64,000 bases of DNA from Singulisphaera sp. GP187 (GCA_945862215.1 CAMAXY010000006.1:1-64000); one strand, 5' to 3'; positions 10,001-19,496 are shown, counted from the stretch's first letter. Program-made: numbers and translations. Notes: generated from the letters alone by a model not told the origin.

Positions 10001-11518
10001 GTGCTCATGCTGCACGCGATGCTTCTTCACCTGCCTCCAACAACACTGCGATTCTTGCTTCCAAACTATTTTTTTGAGGGAACGAAGTGGGCACTTGTAG
10101 GCATGGCAGCCGAACTCATTTTTCGACTCTCGCTTGCCGCAATTGTCATCTTGCGCAAAGGATCGCGCCCTCCGGTCGCCACCGCATGGGTGCTTATCGT
10201 GATCACGTTTCCACTTCTGGGGATTATTGCGTACCTGCTCGTCGGAGAGTCGAAGCTTGGAACCCGAAGGCGCAAGTCGCACAAAATCATCTTGGATCTC
10301 TTTAACAAATCTCGGTACCACAAACATGATGACCCTCGTGCATTGGCGATTGCACTCGATCCGATCGATCAGCAAATTGCGGATATCGCCCAGCGGGCAA
10401 GTCATTCCCCAGCGACTTCTGGAAATCTGACAACGCTCTTTGGAGACTCTCAGAAATCCGTTGATCAGTTGATCACGGATATCAAAAAGGCAACGAAGAA
10501 CATTCACTGCACAACATATATTTGGCTTGACGATCGTATCGGCGAAGCAATTGGAAACGCATTGATTGAAGCATGCACTCGCGGAGTGACCTGCCGAATT
10601 CTTGTGGATGGGCAGGGATCTCGGGCATTTCTCAAGAGTGCGCTCTGCCGAAGTATGCGGGAGCGTGGCGTGCAAGTCGTTGCCGCTCTGCCGACTCATT
10701 TTCTGCGCGCGCTCTTTCACCGCATTGATGTGCGGAATCACCGAAAAATCATTGTGATTGATTGTGAAATTGGTTGGATGGGCAGCATGAATATTGCCGC
10801 ACCAGAATTCGCGCTACAGCCTCGATTTGCGCCTTGGGTTGATTGCATGGTGCGAATTGAAGGTCCAGTGGTGCGCGAATTGCAACTGATCTTTGCGGAA
10901 GATTGGTATCTCGACACGAACGAGACAATAGCAAAAGTCTTGGAATTTATGCCTACTTTTCATACCGCTGGCCTACCAGTTCAGATTATGGCTTCGGGTC
11001 CGAACTACGACAATGATGCAGTGCGATCACTCTTGATCGCCGCCATTCAAGTTGCGAGAAAAGAAATCGTTCTCACCACTCCATACTTTGTTCCTGACTC
11101 TGACATGTTCAGCTCGCTCTGTGTTGCGGCAGAGCGTGGCGTGATTGTCCATCTTGTGGTTCCCCGTCGCAATAACAGCCGGATTGTGGCACTTGCGAGT
11201 CGCGGACGATATTCGGCCATGCTTGCATCTGGAATTCAGATTCATGAATTCACCAAAGGACTTTTGCATTCCAAGACAGTCACGGTTGATAGTCTTTTTT
11301 CGATCATCACATCAAGCAATCTTGATCGTCGAAGTTTCGAAATCAATTTCGAGGTCAGCGCCATCATGTATGAAGATTCATTTGCACGTGAGGTTCGTGC
11401 TCTCCAACAAACCTATATGACAAACAGCGTCGATGTCACAACAGCTTCTTGGGGGCCGCAGTCCATTCGACAACGACTCGCTCAGAATGTCGCCGCGTTG
11501 GTTTCACCGCTCATTTGA
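10001..11518 (+). CDS. cls: Cardiolipin synthase / phospholipase D family
   Basis: 505 aa; N-terminal TMs, two HKD motifs (HRKIIVIDCEIGWMGSMN; LLHSKTVTVDSLFSIITSSNLDRRSFEINFE). Confidence 0.9.
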   Translation: MLMLHAMLLHLPPTTLRFLLPNYFFEGTKWALVGMAAELIFRLSLAAIVILRKGSRPPVATAWVLIVITFPLLGIIAYLLVGESKLGTRRRKSHKIILDLFNKSRYHKHDDPRALAIALDPIDQQIADIAQRASHSPATSGNLTTLFGDSQKSVDQLITDIKKATKNIHCTTYIWLDDRIGEAIGNALIEACTRGVTCRILVDGQGSRAFLKSALCRSMRERGVQVVAALPTHFLRALFHRIDVRNHRKIIVIDCEIGWMGSMNIAAPEFALQPRFAPWVDCMVRIEGPVVRELQLIFAEDWYLDTNETIAKVLEFMPTFHTAGLPVQIMASGPNYDNDAVRSLLIAAIQVARKEIVLTTPYFVPDSDMFSSLCVAAERGVIVHLVVPRRNNSRIVALASRGRYSAMLASGIQIHEFTKGLLHSKTVTVDSLFSIITSSNLDRRSFEINFEVSAIMYEDSFAREVRALQQTYMTNSVDVTTASWGPQSIRQRLAQNVAALVSPLI

Positions 11519-11542
11519 GCGTGATTCCATGCAATTTGAAAC

Positions 11543-13243
11543 CTATTTGGAAACTTTACCGGGTTTGGAGACAACGGTTTTCATCCCACGAGCAACCGTC
11601 GATGTCGACCTTTCGCCATCTGGCCAAATGACTGTGACCACAACAGGACTTGCGGAGGTTGAATCCTTCGGCAGAAGACCGGGCAGAGGACCAATTCCAA
11701 AGTGCGCTTGTGGAGTGTTGTTGGACTGGAATGGTCCTCCGCCAATGATCCAGCGCGTTTGCTTTTGATCGCCGATCGAAAGTTCTATTCGCGCACCGAC
11801 GCCGTGACGATTGCCTTTGTGAGATGGATCATCGAGTGCGATGATCACCCAGTCATCCTTGCCATCATGCTTATTTTTGAGCACTTGTACAGGCTCATTC
11901 AATCCGCTCACAATCACATCTTGATCGCCATCTCCATCAAGGTCTGCGAAGACAGCTGATCGATCACGCCGTGCATTGTTCAACCATCCTTGCGAAGAAT
12001 CTTTGATTGCAAAAAATCGGTCGCCATCACGACGCATCACCAGCGGAGCTTGCTCATAGTCACTGTTCATACTTGCTCGTGTCGCTTGGGGATAGACATG
12101 ACCGTTGACAATAAAAATGTCTTCGTCACAATCGTTGTCGAGATCGACAAATGCAGCGGCCCAACCGCAGAGCGTTCGCGAAGGCATTCCGATGCCGTAC
12201 TGAGATGTCCGGTCATCGAAAAAGCCGTCTTTTCTGCTGACATAAAGCGTGTTTGTGTCATCACTGAAATTCGTCGTCAGAATGTCTGGAAGCGCGTCCG
12301 CATTGACATCACCGATGGCCATGCCCATCGTGGCTTGTTCGGCACCTTCGATGTTGGTCGCCGTGCCTGATCGAGTGCCAATATCTTCGAATCGAAGGTT
12401 GCCCAAGTTCTTGAAAAGAAAGTTGCTCTTCGAATCATTTCCCACATAGATGTCTGGGAGGCCATCCTGTGTCAGATCGAGTATGGCAACATTCAAACCA
12501 TAGCTTGCACTGACCGCTCGAATGCCAGAGGCTTCGCTGCGATCAACAAAAGTTCCATTACCTAGATTTTCATAAAGCAAATCTGGCTGCGCACGCAATC
12601 CGCGAGGACCATTAATGACTTCGAATCCACGAAAATGCGCGGGAGGAATTGGCTTTGCAGGATCGCACTCGACATAGTTTGTGACATACAAATCCAAATC
12701 TCCATCCCCATCAAGATCTGCGAATGCAGCAGAAGTCCCCCAAAGATTCTCCTTGCCCAATCCAACCGCTTCAGTCACATCGGCAAATCGTCCTGTACCA
12801 AGATTGCGTAGAAGATGATCGGATCCAAGGCATGCAACATAAATGTCATCGAGACCATCTGCGTCATAATCAGCCACTGCGCATCCGAAACTCCACGCAT
12901 GATGATCGATCCCACTTGAAACAGTGACATCTCGAAAGCGCATGCCCCCAAGGTTTTCGTACAGTCGCGCACCAGGCCCATTTGATGTTTGATCGAGCAG
13001 CGATCCGTTGGGGAAAAACAAGTCAAAATCCCCGTCATTATCCATATCAAGGATCGCGATGCCTCCTCCTTTGACTTCTATGATTTGAGTGCTTGGCGCA
13101 ACGCCAGAGGTCGTCACAAAGTCGATGCCAGATGCGGCGGTGACATCTTCCATCTGAATTGATGAACGTTCCCCAGCGTCATCGATCAGAGGCGCCGCGG
13201 CTGCCTGCGTAAGTGCAATCGAAAGAAGGATGACCAACATCAC
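11543..13243 (-). CDS. FG-GAP/VCBS repeat protein with ASPIC/UnbV C-terminal domain
   Basis: Repeated DxDxDGDxD motifs (DMDNDGDFDLFF, DLDGDGDLDLYV) and C-terminal IGGGPFQSNNTPQAHFGIG. Confidence 0.85.
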   Translation of the reverse strand: MMLVILLSIALTQAAAAPLIDDAGERSSIQMEDVTAASGIDFVTTSGVAPSTQIIEVKGGGIAILDMDNDGDFDLFFPNGSLLDQTSNGPGARLYENLGGMRFRDVTVSSGIDHHAWSFGCAVADYDADGLDDIYVACLGSDHLLRNLGTGRFADVTEAVGLGKENLWGTSAAFADLDGDGDLDLYVTNYVECDPAKPIPPAHFRGFEVINGPRGLRAQPDLLYENLGNGTFVDRSEASGIRAVSASYGLNVAILDLTQDGLPDIYVGNDSKSNFLFKNLGNLRFEDIGTRSGTATNIEGAEQATMGMAIGDVNADALPDILTTNFSDDTNTLYVSRKDGFFDDRTSQYGIGMPSRTLCGWAAAFVDLDNDCDEDIFIVNGHVYPQATRASMNSDYEQAPLVMRRDGDRFFAIKDSSQGWLNNARRDRSAVFADLDGDGDQDVIVSGLNEPVQVLKNKHDGKDDWVIIALDDPSHKGNRHGVGARIELSIGDQKQTRWIIGGGPFQSNNTPQAHFGIGPLPGLLPKDSTSASPVVVTVIWPDGERSTSTVARGMKTVVSKPGKVSK

Positions 13244-14118
13244 GGCGCAGAATCTCCGATGGGTTCTCGCCCTGTGCGTTTCATCGCCTCTTGTTGTTTC
13301 GCACGCGACTGCTGAGCATCCGTTGGTCGATTGAGCGTGTCATATACTCGCGCTAATTTTCCCCATATTTCATAGTGATCTGGCCAAAGCGTAGCGGCTT
13401 CTTCATAGAGCGCGAGAGCTTCAGAAGTTTTCTCTCTGCGAAGTTCGACATCGCCAAGTCGTGCAAGGACCTTCGCGCGATCTTTGTTTCGATCGGGAGC
13501 AGTGCCGATCAATTCCATTGCTCTCTCGAGTGCAACTTGGGCATCGGACATTCGATCTTCTTCGATGGCGATCACGGCGAGTCCGTAATAGGAATCATCA
13601 GCCGTCGGCATTGCGCCAACATGACTTTGAAAGTGCCGCTTGGCAGATTCAAGATCGCCAAGATAAAAACAAGTCCATCCAAGAAAATGGTTGACCTGTT
13701 TGCGCCCCGAGAAATCCTGATTGTGCGCCAGACTTTCTTCAAGCAGCGGCCGAGCCTTGGCATACTGCTTCTGCTTCAGGAGGGTCACCCCCAGAAGGAA
13801 TTCTGCGCGCGCACAATTCGGTTGCTCCTTTAATAACGTCCGAAGCACTATTTCTGCGTCGAGAAACTGGCCAGAACTTAGAAGTTTGGCAGCGACCGAA
13901 AGATTCTGATGGAGGACCGCCGGTCCAAGCTCGATGCCCCCTGGCGCGGGCTCGACGACCGCCGAAATCTTCTCAGGCCCTCGAATTGCAGCAGAAATCT
14001 TGGTATTTGGCGGTGCAACAGAATTATCGGCACAGCCGAATGCGACCAAAAGAGTCGCCGCGACACCTGCTCGGCAGTAAAAATCTCTATTTATTTTAAC
14101 CAAGTGCATCGTTTTCAT
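13240..14118 (-). CDS. TPR-repeat lipoprotein
   Basis: N-terminal lipobox LVAFGC; TPR-like helices (AEFLLGVTLLKQKQYAKARPLLEESLA). Confidence 0.75.
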   Translation of the reverse strand: MKTMHLVKINRDFYCRAGVAATLLVAFGCADNSVAPPNTKISAAIRGPEKISAVVEPAPGGIELGPAVLHQNLSVAAKLLSSGQFLDAEIVLRTLLKEQPNCARAEFLLGVTLLKQKQYAKARPLLEESLAHNQDFSGRKQVNHFLGWTCFYLGDLESAKRHFQSHVGAMPTADDSYYGLAVIAIEEDRMSDAQVALERAMELIGTAPDRNKDRAKVLARLGDVELRREKTSEALALYEEAATLWPDHYEIWGKLARVYDTLNRPTDAQQSRAKQQEAMKRTGREPIGDSAP

Positions 14119-14211
14119 ACTATTCGGCGAATAAAAGTGGCGTGACTCAAATTTGGGGTTACATTATCCTGAATTGATTTCATTTTTCTTATTTGATGTC
14201 CTGATGACACC

Positions 14212-14256
14212 ATAAACTTGGTGTCCATATGTTTGGTGTACATAAACTTGGTGCCT
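14212..14256. repeat. Three 15-bp tandem repeats in a divergent promoter region
   Basis: ataaacttggtgtcc / atatgtttggtgtac / ataaacttggtgcct. Confidence 0.85.
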
Positions 14257-14261
14257 ATAAT
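14233..14261 (+). promoter_or_regulatory. Candidate sigma70 promoter TTGGTG-N17-TATAAT
   Basis: -35 lies inside the second 15-bp repeat; -10 TATAAT at 14256-14261; precedes the CDS starting at 14321. Confidence 0.5.
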
Positions 14262-14320
14262 GTGCCTTCTTTTTTCCATTGATCGGAAATAACCCCCACT
14301 CATTTGCGAAATCAGCAAAC

Positions 14321-15988
14321 ATGAAACAAACAATATTCAATTCATTTGGCACGTCCATCACGGTTTTCGCACTCTGCCAAAGTGCCGTTGCTCAGCAAGC
14401 GACGACATTGCAACCGAGGATGGGTGCAAAATTAAATGGCTTGACCATTTCTCAAATCGACCGATTTGAAACTGGAAAAGTTCTTTATAGTCGCCCAATT
14501 CCAATCGAAGAAGGTCTCGGACCGATTATCAACAAGAGCAATTGCGGTTCGTGCCATGCAAATCCACTCGGTGGTTGGGGAGCGATTTCGGTCACGCGCT
14601 TCGGCATTGAAAACAAAGGTGCTTTCGAACTTTATCCAGGTGAAACACAGTCACTTGCCCAAGCCCTTTCAAATAGTTCATTCTGCGCAGAGATTATTCC
14701 CGCTGATGCAACGATTGTTCGCACACGATTGACAAATAGTTCAATGGCCTTCGGGTTGGTTGAAGCGATTCCCGATGCTCAACTCGCAGCAAACGAAGAT
14801 CCTCTTGACATAAATGGTGACGGCGTCAGTGGCCGCGTTCACTGGGTGACTCCACTCGAAGCTGCTCCTGAAAGCCCACTTCGCGCAGGTCGATTCGGCT
14901 GGAAAGCTCAGATTGCAACCGTGCTTACTTTCTCATCCGACGCATCCCGAAATGAAATGGGACTCACGAATCGTTTATTGCCGGAAGAAAATGCACCAAA
15001 CGGAGACAGCTCACGCCTAGACATCTGCGACGACGTTGCAGATCCAGAGGATGTTGTGGACTCCAATGGCTTTGGCTTCATCGACCGTGTTACCGATTTT
15101 CAGCGCTATCTCGCACCACCACCTCAGACGCCAAAGTCTGGAATGGATGGCGAATTGCTCTTTGCTCAAGTGGGCTGTGCAAAATGTCACGTTTCGCAAT
15201 TCACAACATCGAGTGCTCCCTCGCTCGAAGATTCGATTCGTAGCAAGACCATTCAGCCATACTGCGACTTTCTTCTGCACGACATGGGTCTGCTTGCTGA
15301 CGGAATCAGCGACGGCAATGCAGGCGAAGCAGAAATGCGAACGCCCACACTTTGGGGTGTCAGACGACGCGATCCAATGTTGCACGATGGTTCTGCAGCT
15401 GGAGGATCATTCACCGCTCGTGTGACCGCTGCGATCGCAGCACACGGACCATTCGGCGAAGGTGCTGGCAGTGCAGCTGCGTTTGCCGCACTTTCGCCCG
15501 TCGATAAGACCAAACTCGTCAAGTTCCTCGATTCGCTCGGTCGTGCTGAATTCGATTTCGATGGAGACAACATTGTCGACATCTTGGATTTCTTCGCACT
15601 TCGAACATGCATCTCACAAGGCCAGACGAATCCAAATACTGATTGTGCCATTGCTGACATCGATCAAAACGGTGTTGTCAACTCGATTGATGTTGATCTC
15701 TTCGTTCAAGCTTTCAATGGAGAAACATTGGATTGCAACAACAATGGCTTCGCTGATCTTCGAGACATCGCACTGGGCGTTAGCCAAGATGCCAACAATG
15801 ACGGAGTGCCAGATGATTGCGGCTCTTGTCCAGCCGATCCCAGCGGCGACCACTTGGTCAATGGCATTGACTTGGCAATCATTCTCTCCGGATGGGGGGG
15901 ATCTGGTCAAAGCGACCTAGACCACAGCGGTGTCACAGATGGAGTTGATCTTGCGACCGTGCTTTCTGGCTGGGGCGCGTGCCCTTGA
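14321..15988 (+). CDS. Di-heme oxidoreductase-like (DUF1111-type) secreted protein with dockerin-like C-terminal domain
   Basis: Signal peptide MKQTIFNSFGTSITVFALCQSAVAQ; heme sites CGSCH and CAKCH; C-terminal CPADPSGDHLVNGIDLAIILSGWG...GVDLATVLSGWGACP. Confidence 0.8.
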   Translation: MKQTIFNSFGTSITVFALCQSAVAQQATTLQPRMGAKLNGLTISQIDRFETGKVLYSRPIPIEEGLGPIINKSNCGSCHANPLGGWGAISVTRFGIENKGAFELYPGETQSLAQALSNSSFCAEIIPADATIVRTRLTNSSMAFGLVEAIPDAQLAANEDPLDINGDGVSGRVHWVTPLEAAPESPLRAGRFGWKAQIATVLTFSSDASRNEMGLTNRLLPEENAPNGDSSRLDICDDVADPEDVVDSNGFGFIDRVTDFQRYLAPPPQTPKSGMDGELLFAQVGCAKCHVSQFTTSSAPSLEDSIRSKTIQPYCDFLLHDMGLLADGISDGNAGEAEMRTPTLWGVRRRDPMLHDGSAAGGSFTARVTAAIAAHGPFGEGAGSAAAFAALSPVDKTKLVKFLDSLGRAEFDFDGDNIVDILDFFALRTCISQGQTNPNTDCAIADIDQNGVVNSIDVDLFVQAFNGETLDCNNNGFADLRDIALGVSQDANNDGVPDDCGSCPADPSGDHLVNGIDLAIILSGWGGSGQSDLDHSGVTDGVDLATVLSGWGACP

Positions 15989-16006
15989 TTTGATTTCACA
16001 TAGTGA

Positions 16007-18595
16007 ATGGAAGCCGCAGAAACAAAGAGAAAGAAAACAATGAGAAAAAAACCTATGCGAATCTCACACTCAATTTTCATCCTCTTACTCGCCGCTCTCC
16101 CACTTTCCAGTGCGAATGCGCAGTGGGTTTCTTTTACAAACCAAAGTTCGACTCGGTTGGTCGCAAGCGCTGCGATGACCGGCCAAGACAATATTGAAAA
16201 AGACTTCGCATATGCCGATTTCGACCGCGATGGTGATCTGGACCTCATCGTCATGCGCAAGTTCCCTGGGTCGATCCAGTCGACCTGCACAGGATGCGGT
16301 TTCTTTCGCGACTTATTGTTGATGAATGAAAATGGAGTATTGACTGACCGTACAAGCAACTTTGGCCAGGCTGCAGATGTTGCAGGTTCTCTTGGAATGT
16401 TTGATGAAGTCAACGACCGCGATGTCGAAGCTTTCGATGTGGACAACGACGGTTGGGTCGATTTGATTACCGCGACCACGATGTCCGACACAGTCAATGC
16501 GATGCTCGGTCAGCCGCGTGTCTATCGCAATCTTGGCAACAATGCCTCTGGACAATGGCAAGGATTTCGATTCGAGGATGCACGCATACCCGAACTTTTT
16601 GCAAAGAACGGTTCTGTCGCAAATCCGCGCCTCTGCGACTTAGCCGTTGCGGATTTCAACGGAGATGGTTTCGTTGATCTGTACTACGTCGATTATGACA
16701 CGCCAGAAACAAGCGGAACAATCTGCATCGACATGAACAATGACGGCGACACAACAGATGCAGGCGAGTGCCAACAATCTCCTGCCGAAACTGCGACCAA
16801 GGATTACGACAATAAACTGCTTTACAACTGGGGGAACACCGCTGGAGGTCCTGGTCCTGGTTTTTTCTACGACACCACAACAACCAAGATGACCGCGACG
16901 CAGCTGGCTTCTGCGTTTGGAAATATGTGCAATGCCGGAGACTTTAATAGTGATGGACTTCAAGACATCTTGCGTGTCAACACTCTGACAGGCGGACAAG
17001 ACTCTGCTGTTCTGACCAACAGGACTGGCGCATCGGGACCGGGACAAACTTGGACATTAAAGTCGGTCTATCCAGGCTTGGCTCCATACGGCCAGAATGT
17101 TGCTGATCTCAATGGCGACGGCAAGCTGGACTTCGTGATCGCGGACGACGGCCAGGATCGTTACGCATTGAACACCGGAAACGCTGCCGATGGTCAACCA
17201 AACTTCGCCCTCACTGTCATCGCAGGTTCCCCAAGCGAATTCGGAAATACGATTTCGGTTGGAGATTTGAATAACGACGGCAGGACTGACGTAATCGTCA
17301 CCGATGTCGATTCAGATCTTGGGCCATTCTGTCCAAGTTCTGGCCGTCGGACGAAGATTTATAAAAACACTGGTATCACTGGCGGATTACTAGCCGAAGA
17401 CACGACTGTCTTGTCGACTGCAGATCTTTCGAATCTCTTCGATGTGGCTGTATTTGATATCAATGGAGACGGTTGGCTGGATATGGTTACCGGTGGATGC
17501 GCTGGGCTCAAAGTTTTTATCAACAACCCGCCAGTTCCACTTTCATTCAGTTTCCCATCTGGAAATCCCTCGACCATTCTTGCAGGTTCAACAGTCAATG
17601 TTCCTGTGACTATTTCAACTGCCTTTGGAACAATCCAACCTGGATCTGCACTGCTTTATTATCGCATCAATAATTCAGCATGGTCAAGCAGCGCGCTCAC
17701 CGGCGGAACTGGCGGTGCTTACATCGCTCAATTGCCAGCCACTGCTTGTGGTCAACAATTGAATTATTACTTCTCAGTGACATCTGCCTCTGCGGGAAAT
17801 CCAACTGTGAAATCTCCGTCGAATGCTCCCATCTCTTTCTATTCACCCGCTACGACGACTGGCACCGTGGTCGTTCTTGATGAGACATTCGAAGGAACAG
17901 CGACTGGATGGGTTGCGACGGGAGACGCGGCTCTGACAAGTGGAGCATGGCAACTCGGCGATCCAATTGGATCATCGATTTCTGGCGCACCCGCCGAACC
18001 TACGGATGATCACACTGTTGCACCTGGAGTGAAATGCTTTGTTACACAGTTGAGCACAGCTGGACAAGCTGCGAGCGCACACGATGTCGACGGAGGCGTT
18101 GCATACTTGACATCACCCTCGTTCACCAACGCAGGCGCTGATGTCCAAATCTCCTATTGGAAGTGGTATTACTGCTCCTCGACGACACAACTTGATCCAT
18201 TCGAAACGTCGATTTCAATTGATGGAGGTGCGTATGTATTGCTCGAGCGTGATGTTGCCAATACAAGTGCTTGGCAGCTCAAGACCAAGAAGCTTTCTGA
18301 TGCTGCGAATCCTGGCCAAACATTCAGAATTCGATTCTCGATCGCAGACACCTTAACAGCAAGCACCCTCGAGGGTGGTATTGACGATCTCAAAATCACT
18401 CGCGCAGAATGCATTGGAGCACCGCCATGCCCAGCAGATATTTCGGGAGATCATCTGGTAGATGGTTCAGATTTAACGATGGTTCTGTCTGGATGGGGAA
18501 GTAGCGGATCTTCAGACGTGAATGCCGACGGTTTTACAGATGGAGGCGACTTGGCAGTGGTCTTAGGTTCTTGGGGAGAATGCCCAACTCAGTGA
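16007..18595 (+). CDS. FG-GAP/VCBS repeat secreted protein with GC-type dockerin-like C-terminal domain
   Basis: Multiple FG-GAP repeats (DFDRDGDLDLIVM, DLNGDGKLDFVIADDG), C-terminal CPADISGDHLVDGSDLTMVLSGWGSSG...GDLAVVLGSWGECP. Confidence 0.8.
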   Translation: MEAAETKRKKTMRKKPMRISHSIFILLLAALPLSSANAQWVSFTNQSSTRLVASAAMTGQDNIEKDFAYADFDRDGDLDLIVMRKFPGSIQSTCTGCGFFRDLLLMNENGVLTDRTSNFGQAADVAGSLGMFDEVNDRDVEAFDVDNDGWVDLITATTMSDTVNAMLGQPRVYRNLGNNASGQWQGFRFEDARIPELFAKNGSVANPRLCDLAVADFNGDGFVDLYYVDYDTPETSGTICIDMNNDGDTTDAGECQQSPAETATKDYDNKLLYNWGNTAGGPGPGFFYDTTTTKMTATQLASAFGNMCNAGDFNSDGLQDILRVNTLTGGQDSAVLTNRTGASGPGQTWTLKSVYPGLAPYGQNVADLNGDGKLDFVIADDGQDRYALNTGNAADGQPNFALTVIAGSPSEFGNTISVGDLNNDGRTDVIVTDVDSDLGPFCPSSGRRTKIYKNTGITGGLLAEDTTVLSTADLSNLFDVAVFDINGDGWLDMVTGGCAGLKVFINNPPVPLSFSFPSGNPSTILAGSTVNVPVTISTAFGTIQPGSALLYYRINNSAWSSSALTGGTGGAYIAQLPATACGQQLNYYFSVTSASAGNPTVKSPSNAPISFYSPATTTGTVVVLDETFEGTATGWVATGDAALTSGAWQLGDPIGSSISGAPAEPTDDHTVAPGVKCFVTQLSTAGQAASAHDVDGGVAYLTSPSFTNAGADVQISYWKWYYCSSTTQLDPFETSISIDGGAYVLLERDVANTSAWQLKTKKLSDAANPGQTFRIRFSIADTLTASTLEGGIDDLKITRAECIGAPPCPADISGDHLVDGSDLTMVLSGWGSSGSSDVNADGFTDGGDLAVVLGSWGECPTQ

Positions 18596-18630
18596 TCGCA
18601 GAATTTGTGATTTAAATTTGACTTCAATTC

Positions 18631-18661
18631 AACCGGCTGGAAAGTTCTAGCCGGTTTTTTA
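18631..18661 (+). terminator. Rho-independent terminator
   Basis: Perfect 8-bp stem AACCGGCT ... AGCCGGTT followed by TTTTA, 35 bp after the stop of the FG-GAP gene. Confidence 0.85.
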
Positions 18662-18746
18662 TTGGCATGAGACATTCGAGTTTCAGCCACGCGCGCTAAG
18701 ACAACTCAAAACAAATTCGAAATGTTTTATGCGAACGCTGCGGGAA

Positions 18747-18884
18747 GCATGGATGGGCTCAAATGTGGTTCGTGCAGATTTTTGGCAGCGGACTGATTTG
18801 CCCTAAGGGCTCAAACATGCATGGACTCAAAAGTGATTCGTCCAGATTTTTGGCAGCGAACTGATTTGCCCCCGGGCTCAAACA
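18747..18884. repeat. Two tandem copies of a ~66-72-bp repeat (GCATGGACTCAAAAGTGATTCGTCCAGATTTTTGGCAGCG...); a third partial copy lies at 19157-19198
   Basis: gcatggatgggctcaaatgtggttcgtgcagatttttggcagcggactgatttgccctaagggctcaaacat vs gcatggactcaaaagtgattcgtccagatttttggcagcgaactgatttgcccccgggctcaaacat. Confidence 0.85.
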
Positions 18885-18960
18885 TGCTGCGCCTCGCCTA
18901 CGAGGACTCCGGCTCGGCTTGCAAACTCGCCGGGGTTCAAATCATTCCGCTACCCACGGT

Positions 18961-19387
18961 AGCGAATCAAATTCTCGCTCGAACGTTTTTCAGATTCCGT
19001 CGCAATTTCGTTTGCGTGCCCAGCCGCTGGAAAGTTCTCTCGGGCGAGTTCCGCAGGCGGCCGACGTCACTTGTAATAAAATTTCGCAAACCAGATCGTG
19101 TCGGTCGCCGAGGACTGTCTGAGCCCCGAGAGGACTTTTCACGGCTGATCACTTATGCATGGACTCAAAAGTGATTCGTCCAGATTTTTGGCAGCGAATC
19201 AAATTCTCGCTCGAACGTTTTTCAGATTCCGTCGCAATTTCGTTTGCGTGCCCAGCCGCTGAAAAGTTCTCTCGGGCGAGTTCCGCAGGCGGCCGACGTC
19301 ACTTGTAATAAAATTTCGCAAACCAGATCGTGTCGGTCGCCGAGGACTGTCTGAGCCCCGAGAGGACTTTTCACGGCTGAACACTTA
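18961..19387. repeat. 232-bp-period tandem duplication carrying hairpin repeat copies B (19021-19147) and C (19253-19379)
   Basis: agcgaatcaaattctcgctcgaacg...cacggctg appears at 18961 and 19193 with about two mismatches over ~195 bp; each contains a long imperfect inverted repeat CAGCCGCTG(G/A)AAAGTTCTCTCGGG...CCCCGAGAGGACTTTTCACGGCTG. Confidence 0.9.
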
Positions 19388-19458
19388 TGCATTTCCGCGG
19401 CTGTAAAAGTTGCTCGAACTCGCCACCATCAAACCGCCGAAAATTTCTTCGGAATCGA

Positions 19459-19496
19459 CTTGACTTATTATTCATTAGACTGCATAATAATGCGCA
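19459..19496 (+). promoter_or_regulatory. argR promoter TTGACT-N17-CATAAT overlapping two ARG-box-like palindromes
   Basis: TTGACT 19460-19465, CATAAT 19483-19488; box 1 CTTGACTTATTATTCATT (19459-19476); degenerate box 2 centred 20 bp downstream (TGCATAATAATGC). Confidence 0.7.

Noticed and set aside
9878-10741. 287-aa minus-strand ORF opposite cls
   Set aside because: Antisense shadow ORF; composition atypical, no motif.
14164-14361. Minus-strand ORFs with peptide repeats (TKFMYTKHMDTKFM)
   Set aside because: The peptide repeat is a by-product of the 15-bp DNA repeats in a promoter region.
18967-19384. Two near-identical 61-aa minus-strand ORFs (18967-19152 and 19199-19384, M(I/F)SREKSSRGSDSPRRPTRSG...)
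   Set aside because: They are translations of the two copies of the hairpin repeat; the identity reflects DNA duplication and structure, not protein conservation.
18747-19400. Possible CRISPR array
   Set aside because: Repeat units are 66-232 bp with no uniform short repeat/unique spacer pattern and no cas genes in the window.
18600-19496. tRNA or known ncRNA genes in the intergenic region
   Set aside because: No cloverleaf or T-loop GGTTCRANYCC pattern could be recognised by eye.
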